Both the position numbers and the translations under genes were made by a program. A DNA stretch of 7,095 nucleotides, from the NCBI GenBank assembly GCA_016199325.1, contig JACQGW010000391.1:1-7095 (forward strand). The letters are read 5' to 3'. Under the pieces are notes generated by a model. It was not told the origin of the DNA. It did no database searches and saw only the letters and a list, made by a program, of their open reading frames with translations. The DNA comes from Chloroflexota bacterium. GTDB taxonomy: Bacteria; Chloroflexota; Dehalococcoidia; JACQGW01. Shown here piece by piece: positions 1 to 5,107 of this stretch. Every line of letters begins with the position of its first letter. Positions within the stretch are counted from its first letter, which is position 1.

Positions 1-41
1 GCATGACAATGCGGGGGTCTCGCCCCGCGCTCATCGCTCGG

Positions 42-214
42 TCGCTGCGGCTCAGCATGACCGGAGTCCACTGAAAAAAGGCCCTCTGGCGCGGTTCACG
101 CACCGATATCCCGAGTGTTTCCGCCAGTCGGTTTCGCGCGATCCGGCTTTTTTCAGTGGACTCATGACCGCATTCCCCCGAATTCCTACGCGTTCGCTGC
201 GGCTCGGCACGACC
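42..214. repeat. Interspersed extragenic repeat, two copies (42-62 and 194-214)
   Basis: A 21-bp sequence reading TCGCTGCGGCTCRGCAYGACC occurs at 42-62 and again at 194-214 with two mismatches. The last part (GCATGAC) also begins the window at 1-7, which suggests a third copy cut by the window edge. If the 100-bp element and one 7-bp target duplication between the copies are removed, the spacing between repeats is about 45-54 bp, so they look like neighbouring units of an irregular tandem array. A small GC hairpin (arms 11-16 and 23-28) lies inside the first unit. It is non-coding and lies beyond the end of the leftward operon. Its function is unknown; it may be a genome-wide dispersed repeat. 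Confidence 0.6.
64..163. mobile_element. MITE-like element, 100 bp, non-autonomous
   Basis: The ends are perfect 17-bp inverted repeats: GAGTCCACTGAAAAAAG at 64-80 and its exact reverse complement at 147-163. Immediately outside them is a 7-bp direct repeat, ATGACCG, at 57-63 and 164-170, as expected of a target-site duplication. The 66-bp interior has no room for a transposase. This is the signature of a miniature inverted-repeat transposable element moved in trans by a DDE transposase encoded elsewhere. The parent insertion-sequence family cannot be named from the window. It sits between two copies of the extragenic repeat, in the non-coding tail of the leftward operon, so its insertion broke no gene. 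An 8-bp duplication with asymmetric ends is also possible, because C56 and C163 match. Confidence 0.8.
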
Positions 215-233
215 ATGGACGGGTCAATCGATC

Positions 234-251
234 TCCCACGGCCTTGCGGGA
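234..251 (-). terminator. Possible weak 3' hairpin downstream of the glyA-gcvT fusion
   Basis: In the leftward transcript this segment can form a 6-bp stem (arms 246-251 and 234-239) with one G-U pair and a 6-nt loop, about 55 nt past the stop codon. There is no U-run after it, so it is not a convincing intrinsic terminator. It could be a 3'-end stabilising hairpin or chance. No better terminator was seen between 1 and 304; the MITE inverted repeats could also fold in the transcript. Confidence 0.2.
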
Positions 252-266
252 TGTGCCACCCGTGTC

Positions 267-304
267 CTTGACGTCTTCCTTGGCGTTCTTGGCGTCTTGG
301 CGGT
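267..304. repeat. Degenerate short tandem repeat CTTGGCGT
   Basis: Units CTTGGCGTT (279-287), CTTGGCGT (288-295) and CTTGGCGGT (296-304) follow each other directly, with a diverged copy CTTGACGT at 267-274. On the other strand this reads as repeated ACGCCAAG. It begins right at the stop codon of the leftward fusion gene, so it lies in the transcribed 3' region. Similar AACGCCAAG-type runs are, from memory, common in intergenic DNA of many bacteria; function unknown. Confidence 0.6.
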
Positions 305-3300
305 TCACCCCCCAACGGAACCGTTTGAATACGTCGACGGCGCCCGAAAACGGCCGAAGATGACGGCCTCTTCGGGCAGGTGGACGCGGGCGCCGGGCCT
401 GAGCTGAGCGACGGGCAGCTCAGGCGTGCTCGCACCCGTCCGCGGCAGTGCGTAGATCGCGACGGGCGTGCCCTCCTGGGCGTACTGGCGACTCACGTAC
501 GCCAGGCCCACCTGATGCCCTTCGACCAGCGCCGCGCTCGTCACGTGGCCGATGCACTCGCCGCGCTTGCTAACGACCGGGTCGCCCAGTCGGACCATGC
601 GGACGCCCCTGGCCAGGATCCGAAAGCGCGCCAGTTGCATCGTTCGCCGCGCCTCCCGTTCGATGAACGCCTGCCGGCCGACGAAGAACGGCTTGTGCAG
701 CTTGACGAAGGCGCCGTAGCCGGCGCCCATTGGCGAGATGTCGTAGGGGCCGGCCAGGTCGTGGCCGTAAAGGGGAAAACCGGCCTCCGTCCGCGTCGAG
801 TCGCGGGCGCCAAGCCCGGTCGCCCTGAGGCCGAAGGGCCGGCCCGCCGCGAGCAGGAGCTGCCAGAGTGGCGCCGCGCGATCCGGGTGGACGTACAGCT
901 CGAAGCCCATCTCCTCGCCGGTGTAGCCGGTGCGGGACACCAGGACGTCGGCCCCGCCAAAGTCGATACGGGTGCTCTGGTTTTTCTGGAGTCGCACCAG
1001 TCTGCCGGCCATGGCCGGGGCGGCGGCGACGAGAATCCGCAGGCTCGCCGGTCCCTGGAGCGCGAGGTCGACGCGCCGATCGCCGCCCGACGAGGGGTCC
1101 TTGAGATCTCGGATCATCGGCCGGGCGTCCACCGTTCGGCCGGGGTGGTCACGGTCGATCCGCACCGAACGGTGGTTCACCGCTTGCAGCCAGGCATTCA
1201 TCTTGTCCTCGTTGGCAGCGTTGACGACGACCATGTAGCGCTCCGGCTCCAGTCGGTAGACGTAGACGTCGTCCATCACGCTGCCGTCCGGTCCGAGCAC
1301 GTACGAGTAGTGCCCGAAGCCGACGTCCAGCATCGGCACGTAGTTCGTCGTCACCAGGTCCAGGAACCTGGTCGCGCCGGGTCCGGCGACCTCGACGACG
1401 CCCATGTGCGCGATGTCGAAGAGACCGGCAGCCGTGCGGACGGCCTGGTGCTCCTCCGAGATCGCCGTGTACCACACCGGCATCGACCAGCCGGCGAACG
1501 GGACCAGGTTCCGGGCGGCGGTGAGCTTCACGTGCTCCTCGTAGAGCGGCGTCCGCTTGAGCGGCGCGTCCGGGTCCGGATCGGCGTGCTGGAACTCGGG
1601 CAGCGCTGCCACGGGCGTTGTCAGGCGAGCGAGCAGCGCACGCTGCCCGACGAAGTACGGCTTGCTCAAGACCGGCGCCGGTCCCGGCAGCTCGTCCTGC
1701 CCGTTCCGGGGCGGCGCCGGCGCAACGGACGCGCCGCCGGGCGGGCCTTCCGCGCCCTCGTCGATCCGCTCGACGACGACAGGTCCCTGGACCTTGGCGT
1801 AGAGATCGGCCCGGTCGAAGACGATGAAGCCGTCGGAGAGATCGCTCAGCCAGCACTCCACGGCCGCAAGCCGTCCAGCCGGCACGAGGACGGCGTAGCG
1901 GTCGCCCCGCCGATCGCCCACCAGGCGCAGGATGGTGGCCGCCGCCAGCGGGCTGCCACCGTCGCGCAGGAAGACCGTGTCGACGGACTGCCCCGCCGCC
2001 AGGGCGAGGACGTCGCCCGCCGTCGTCTCCTGGAGCATCGCGCCGGCGCGCTCGCCGGAGAGCAGCAGGACACCGCGAGCTGCCTGCAGCGCCGGCCCGA
2101 TCTGGCCGACCAGCTCAGCCCTTGTGCCATCCGCCGGAACGGTCGCCGACCGCGGAGCGACGGCCGGGCGCCGCGCGCCGGCCACCACGTCTGCAACCTC
2201 GCGGCGAACCTCGTCGAGGGTCGCCGGGTCGATCTTGCCGCGGGCGACGTCGCCGTTGGGACCGACGTAGCGGAACGGCTGGATGCCGTGGACGATGCGG
2301 GCGATGGCCTCCGCGATCCGCTCCATTTCGGCCGGTCCGAGACCCCGCTGGCTGAGCCAGGTGGTGCCGAGGCGGATGGCGCTGGCAACGCCGGCGTGGG
2401 CGTCGCCGGGGATCGTGTTCTTGTTGCAGACGATACCGCAGAGGTCGAGGATGCGGGCGACGACGTCGCCCTTCAGCGGGTAGCCGGTCGGCGTCTTGAC
2501 CGCGTTGAGGTCGACGACGAGCAGATGGGTATTCGTCCCGCCGTAGGCGATCGTCAGCCCGTTGCGGACGAGCGCCGTGGCGAGCGCCTGCGCGTTGGTC
2601 ACGGTTCGGCGCTGAAGCTCGTGAAACTGCGGCAAGCGCGCAACGCCAAAGCAGATGGCCATCGCCGCAATGGCGTTGACGTGCGGGCCACCCTGCTCGC
2701 CGGGGAAGACGGCGCGGTCGATCTTGTGGGCCAAGCAGGGGTCCGTCGTCACGACGGCGGCGGCGCGTGGGCCCAGGAGCGTCTTGTGGGTCGTGAAGGT
2801 CGTCACGTGGGCGACGCCGACCGGGTTCGGGAAGAGGCCGGCGACGACGAGCCCCGCAGGATGGGCGATGTCCGCCAGCAGCCTGGCGCCAACCTCGTCG
2901 GCGATCGCCCGCAGCCGCTGCCAGTCGATGTCCCACGGGTACGACGTGGCGCCGCCGATGATCATGCGCGGTCGATGCTCACGGGCCAGGTCGGCGATAG
3001 CGTCGTAGTCGAGCCGTCCCGTGCGCGGGTTGACGCCGTAGGAGATGATCCGGTAGTGCTTGCCCGAGCGATTGATGGGGCTGCCGTGGCTCAGGTGTCC
3101 GCCGGCGGCGAGCTGCATGCCCATGACCACGTCCCCGGGCCGGCAGACCGCCTCGTAGACGGCGTTGTTGGCCGCCGCCCCGGAAAGCGGCTGGACGTTC
3201 ACGTGAATGTGCTCGACGGGCGCCCGCTCGTTGGCAAAGAGCTGGGCGCAGCGCCGCTGGGCCAGCGCCTCGACGAGGTTGGCGAGCTCGGTGCCCTTGT

Positions 3301-3598
3301 AGTACCGGCGGTCGGCGTAGCGCCGGTACGTCGCCAGTTGCCTGGGCACGTCGGCGAGCTGATCCTCACCTTCGCGCGCCATCCGGAGCGCCGGGTAGCC
3401 TTCGGCGTAGACGCTCGTGAAGGCCGTCGCCAGCGCCTCCCGCACCGCCCGCGGGGGCACGCTCTCCGACGGGATCATGATCAGCTTGTCGCGCTGGCGC
3501 GCGTCTTCCCGACCGACGATCACGTCCAGCGCCGGGTCGGTCTCAGCCAGCCCGTCGTCGAATAGATAGTCCAGCGGCACATGGTCAATCGCCTTCAT
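305..3598 (-). CDS. glyA-gcvT: Fused serine hydroxymethyltransferase - aminomethyltransferase (SHMT-GcvT)
   Basis: The gene encodes a 1097-residue cytosolic fusion. Residues ~25-475 are PLP-dependent SHMT (serine + THF to glycine + 5,10-methylene-THF): YAEGYP with catalytic Glu66, GGHLSHG, DIAHPAGL (Asp243, His246), Schiff-base Lys272 in TTHKT, FPGEQGGP and carboxylate-binding Arg409. About 26 extra residues (70-97) separate YAEGYP from RYYKG. Residues ~680-1085 are GcvT, the glycine-cleavage T-protein, which takes the lipoyl-bound aminomethyl group to methylene-THF and ammonia: LFDIAHMG, DD at 776-777, ALQGP, RTGYTGE, and ARDSTRTEAG with PLYGHDL. Residues ~509-656 resemble an eroded GcvT copy; 613-640 is a Pro/Gly-rich linker. 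The ATG at 3598 is chosen because GAAAGG precedes it by 4 nt and the SHMT fold starts there; upstream in-frame codons overlap the aminotransferase. No gcvP or gcvH is in view. Both active sites look intact. Domain identity is certain; in vivo bifunctionality is inferred. Confidence 0.93.
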   Translation of the reverse strand: MKAIDHVPLDYLFDDGLAETDPALDVIVGREDARQRDKLIMIPSESVPPRAVREALATAFTSVYAEGYPALRMAREGEDQLADVPRQLATYRRYADRRYYKGTELANLVEALAQRRCAQLFANERAPVEHIHVNVQPLSGAAANNAVYEAVCRPGDVVMGMQLAAGGHLSHGSPINRSGKHYRIISYGVNPRTGRLDYDAIADLAREHRPRMIIGGATSYPWDIDWQRLRAIADEVGARLLADIAHPAGLVVAGLFPNPVGVAHVTTFTTHKTLLGPRAAAVVTTDPCLAHKIDRAVFPGEQGGPHVNAIAAMAICFGVARLPQFHELQRRTVTNAQALATALVRNGLTIAYGGTNTHLLVVDLNAVKTPTGYPLKGDVVARILDLCGIVCNKNTIPGDAHAGVASAIRLGTTWLSQRGLGPAEMERIAEAIARIVHGIQPFRYVGPNGDVARGKIDPATLDEVRREVADVVAGARRPAVAPRSATVPADGTRAELVGQIGPALQAARGVLLLSGERAGAMLQETTAGDVLALAAGQSVDTVFLRDGGSPLAAATILRLVGDRRGDRYAVLVPAGRLAAVECWLSDLSDGFIVFDRADLYAKVQGPVVVERIDEGAEGPPGGASVAPAPPRNGQDELPGPAPVLSKPYFVGQRALLARLTTPVAALPEFQHADPDPDAPLKRTPLYEEHVKLTAARNLVPFAGWSMPVWYTAISEEHQAVRTAAGLFDIAHMGVVEVAGPGATRFLDLVTTNYVPMLDVGFGHYSYVLGPDGSVMDDVYVYRLEPERYMVVVNAANEDKMNAWLQAVNHRSVRIDRDHPGRTVDARPMIRDLKDPSSGGDRRVDLALQGPASLRILVAAAPAMAGRLVRLQKNQSTRIDFGGADVLVSRTGYTGEEMGFELYVHPDRAAPLWQLLLAAGRPFGLRATGLGARDSTRTEAGFPLYGHDLAGPYDISPMGAGYGAFVKLHKPFFVGRQAFIEREARRTMQLARFRILARGVRMVRLGDPVVSKRGECIGHVTSAALVEGHQVGLAYVSRQYAQEGTPVAIYALPRTGASTPELPVAQLRPGARVHLPEEAVIFGRFRAPSTYSNGSVGG

Positions 3599-3602
3599 GA
3601 TA

Positions 3603-3608
3603 CCTTTC
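3603..3608 (-). promoter_or_regulatory. Ribosome binding site of the glyA-gcvT fusion
   Basis: GAAAGG on the minus strand ends 4 nt before the ATG at 3598 and directly follows the TGA stop of the aminotransferase (3609-3611). It fixes the start of the fusion and makes co-transcription, with possible translational coupling, likely. Confidence 0.65.
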
Positions 3609-4796
3609 TCAGTGTGCGACGCGGAGCGCCGAAACTGCGGCTTCAATCCGCTCCAGCGCCTTCTGGATGTTCTCGATGGAGTTGGCGTAGGAGAGCCGGA
3701 TGTACCCCTCGCCATAGCGGCCGAACGACGTGCCGGCGAGCCCGGCAACGCCGTGCTCGTTCAGCAGGCAATCGCTGAACCGCCGGCAGTCGAGCCCCGT
3801 CCCGGCGATGTTCGGGAACGCATAGAAGGCTCCCGCCGGCCTGACGCAGCGAATGCCGGGGATACCGTTCAGCCCCTCGACGATGACGTCGCGGCGGCGG
3901 CGGAACTCGGCGACCATCCGCGCGGCATCGGTTTGCGGGCCGCGGAGGGCGGCGACGCCGGCCATCTGGGAGAACGTCGCCGTGCAGGAGTTGCTGTTCA
4001 CCATCAAGCGGGTGACCTGCGCCGCCAGCCACTCGGGCATGACGCCATACCCCAGCCGCCAGCCGGTCATCGCATAGGTCTTCGAGAACCCGTCGAGGAT
4101 AATGGTCCGTTCCTGCATCTCGGGCAGGGCAGCGATGCTGACGTGCTCGCCGTCGTACAGAATCCGACTGTAGATCTCGTCGGAGAGGACGATCAGGTCG
4201 CGTTCGCGTGCGACGGCCGCCACAGCCTCGAGATCGGCCTGGCTCAGGACGCCGCCGGTGGGGTTGCCCGGCGAGTTCAGGATGATCAGCTTGGTCTTTG
4301 CCGTGACGAGCGAGCGGAGCTCGTCGGCGTCGAAGGCGAACCCCCGCTCCTCTCGAAGCGGCAGCGCCACGGCCCGACCGCCGACGTAGTTGATCATCGA
4401 CTCGTAGATGGGGAAGCCAGGGTTGGGATAGATGACGTCGTCGCCCTCGTCGACGAGCGCCAGAATGGCATAGAACATGATGGGCTTGCCGCCGGGGGTC
4501 ACGACCACCTGGTCGGGTGACACGCGGATGCCACGCGTCGCCGAGATCTCGTCGGCAATGGCCTCGCGCAAGCTGGGCAGGCCGTTGGCCGGGCCGTAGT
4601 GCGTATGGCCGCTGCGGAGCGCCTCAACGGCCGCGTCGACGATGTGGCGCGGCGTGTCGAAGTCCGGCTCGCCGATCTCGAGGTGGACGACGTCGACCCC
4701 GCGCGCTTCGAGCGCGCGCGCGCGCGCGAGCACCTCGAAGGCGGTTTCGGTACCCAGGCGCTGCATGCGGGACGCGAGTTTCGCCGATCTCTGCAC
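3609..4796 (-). CDS. Class I PLP-dependent aminotransferase (AAT family)
   Basis: A 395-residue fold-type I aminotransferase of the aspartate/alanine aminotransferase group, moving an amino group between an amino acid and a 2-oxoacid. Visible motifs: GEPDF (42-46), HYGPANGLPSLREAI (66-80), PGNPTG with PLP-contacting Asn178, SDEIYS (Asp206, Tyr209), Schiff-base Lys239 in FSKTYAMTGWR, and YIRLSYA with substrate-carboxylate Arg367. Length is normal for the family. I chose the GTG at 4796 because GGGAG lies 6 nt upstream and the family usually starts just before the QRLGTETAF segment; the ATG at 4766 has no ribosome binding site, and the upstream ATG at 4943 lies inside the -10 box. It is the first gene of the leftward operon, 10 nt from the SHMT-GcvT gene, which suggests a role in glycine, serine, alanine or glyoxylate balance. 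Substrate specificity cannot be read from sequence, so no gene symbol is given. Confidence 0.92.
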   Translation of the reverse strand: MQRSAKLASRMQRLGTETAFEVLARARALEARGVDVVHLEIGEPDFDTPRHIVDAAVEALRSGHTHYGPANGLPSLREAIADEISATRGIRVSPDQVVVTPGGKPIMFYAILALVDEGDDVIYPNPGFPIYESMINYVGGRAVALPLREERGFAFDADELRSLVTAKTKLIILNSPGNPTGGVLSQADLEAVAAVARERDLIVLSDEIYSRILYDGEHVSIAALPEMQERTIILDGFSKTYAMTGWRLGYGVMPEWLAAQVTRLMVNSNSCTATFSQMAGVAALRGPQTDAARMVAEFRRRRDVIVEGLNGIPGIRCVRPAGAFYAFPNIAGTGLDCRRFSDCLLNEHGVAGLAGTSFGRYGEGYIRLSYANSIENIQKALERIEAAVSALRVAH

Positions 4797-4802
4797 GTCA
4801 AT

Positions 4803-4807
4803 CTCCC
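4803..4807 (-). promoter_or_regulatory. Ribosome binding site deciding a GTG start
   Basis: GGGAG on the minus strand lies 6 nt before GTG at 4796. It is the only good Shine-Dalgarno match near the aminotransferase N-terminus and supports the GTG start over the ATG at 4766. Confidence 0.6.
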
Positions 4808-4818
4808 AACTGCGGGCA

Positions 4819-4840
4819 CCCGTCGCCACCGGCAACCGGG
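4819..4840 (-). other. Leader hairpin upstream of the aminotransferase
   Basis: In the leftward mRNA leader the minus strand can fold CCC-G-GTTGCC / GGT loop / GGCGAC-GGG: nine pairs including one G-U, with one bulged G. The leader from the predicted start near 4935 to the GTG at 4796 is about 139 nt, long enough for regulation. There is no U-run, and I see no recognisable glycine riboswitch or T-box signature. It may be only GC-rich chance folding. Confidence 0.25.
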
Positions 4841-4941
4841 GCCGCCTGCATATATTCGTGAGGAACAGCACGAGGACTGCCTGCTGCCGAAAACCTTCTG
4901 GCTGCTCAACGCCTTCCGGCATCAGAGATGTTCGCGGCTCC

Positions 4942-4971
4942 ATTCTAGCGACGGGCCGGCGAGCGTGTCAA
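4942..4971 (-). promoter_or_regulatory. Sigma70-type promoter of the aminotransferase/glyA-gcvT operon
   Basis: On the minus strand a perfect -35 TTGACA (4971-4966) and -10 TAGAAT (4947-4942) are separated by 18 bp. Predicted transcription start is near 4935, giving a leader of about 139 nt before the GTG at 4796. It is back to back with the greA promoter; the two -35 boxes are 29 bp apart. Confidence 0.75.
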
Positions 4972-4983
4972 GGCAATTGCTTG
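4969..4983. promoter_or_regulatory. Imperfect palindrome between divergent promoters, possible operator
   Basis: CAAGGCAATTGCTTG is an inverted repeat (CAAG-G-CAA / TTGCTTG) around the perfect 8-bp palindrome GCAATTGC at 4973-4980. It overlaps the upstream edge of the leftward -35 box and lies between the two -35 boxes, where a regulator could act on both operons. No known operator is recognised, and short AT palindromes can occur by chance. Confidence 0.3.
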
Positions 4984-5000
4984 CTTCTTCGACTGTTCAC

Positions 5001-5029
5001 TTTACATAGAGCGGCGGGTCAAGTATAAT
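5001..5029 (+). promoter_or_regulatory. Sigma70-type promoter of greA-lysS
   Basis: A -35 TTTACA (5001-5006, five of six consensus bases) and a perfect -10 TATAAT (5024-5029) are separated by the ideal 17 bp. Predicted start is near 5036, so the greA leader is about 72 nt and includes the terminator hairpin at 5061-5089. Confidence 0.82.
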
Positions 5030-5035
5030 ACACCT

Positions 5036-5089
5036 GGCACAACTGATGCGGTTGCGCGCCCGGCTGAGGGAGACCTCAGTCGTTTTTTT
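5036..5089 (+). ncRNA. Candidate short greA leader RNA (GraL-like arrangement)
   Basis: Transcription from the promoter at 5001-5029 meets an intrinsic terminator before greA is reached. Terminated transcripts would be about 54 nt, with a small upstream stem (CAAC 5040-5043 / GTTG 5051-5054) and the 3' terminator stem. In Escherichia coli the greA leader also contains a terminator and yields short GraL RNAs; that is established. The similarity here is in layout only, not in base sequence. The start site and the termination are predicted. Confidence 0.45.
5061..5089 (+). terminator. Intrinsic terminator/attenuator in the greA leader
   Basis: Arms 5061-5069 and 5074-5082 form a 9-bp GC-rich stem with one G-U pair, capped by the GNRA tetraloop GAGA and followed at once by seven T residues (5083-5089). 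It works only in the rightward direction. No rightward gene lies between this site and the divergent promoters, so it most simply acts on the greA transcript itself. The greA ribosome binding site starts 9 nt after it. Confidence 0.8.
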
Positions 5090-5097
5090 CGTGTTGT

Positions 5098-5104
5098 GGA
5101 GGAG
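5098..5104 (+). promoter_or_regulatory. Ribosome binding site of greA
   Basis: GGAGGAG is a strong Shine-Dalgarno sequence; its GGAGG core ends 5 nt before the ATG at 5108. This rules out the in-frame GTG at 5096, which overlaps the site. Confidence 0.85.
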
Positions 5105-5107
5105 CCC

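Noticed and set aside
64..163. The 17-bp inverted repeat as a terminator
   Set aside because: The arms are 66 nt apart, the T-run is within the stem, and flanking 7-bp direct repeats fit a transposed element better.
380..3565. 1061-codon open frame on the + strand antisense to the SHMT-GcvT gene
   Set aside because: Its translation is low-complexity, rich in Arg, Val, Asp and Ala, with no domain, while the minus strand holds a clear enzyme with full motifs. Long antisense frames are expected in GC-rich genes.
3599..3748. 50-residue N-terminal extension of the fusion from 3748
   Set aside because: It would overlap the end of the aminotransferase gene; the sequence is Arg/Ser-rich frame-shadow type and the ATG at 3598 has its own ribosome binding site.
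3597..4520. 307-codon + strand frame opposite the aminotransferase
   Set aside because: Shadow of a gene with complete PLP-enzyme motifs on the other strand; no family features.
4797..4935. Glycine riboswitch or T-box in the leftward leader
   Set aside because: Expected from gene function, but I could not find the conserved aptamer or T-box elements.
4797..4943. 444-residue form of the aminotransferase from the ATG at 4943
   Set aside because: That ATG is inside the predicted -10 box, so the promoter seen cannot yield it; the extension has no family similarity.
5096..5107. GTG at 5096 as an alternative greA start
   Set aside because: It overlaps the strong GGAGGAG site that serves the ATG at 5108 and would add residues not typical of GreA.
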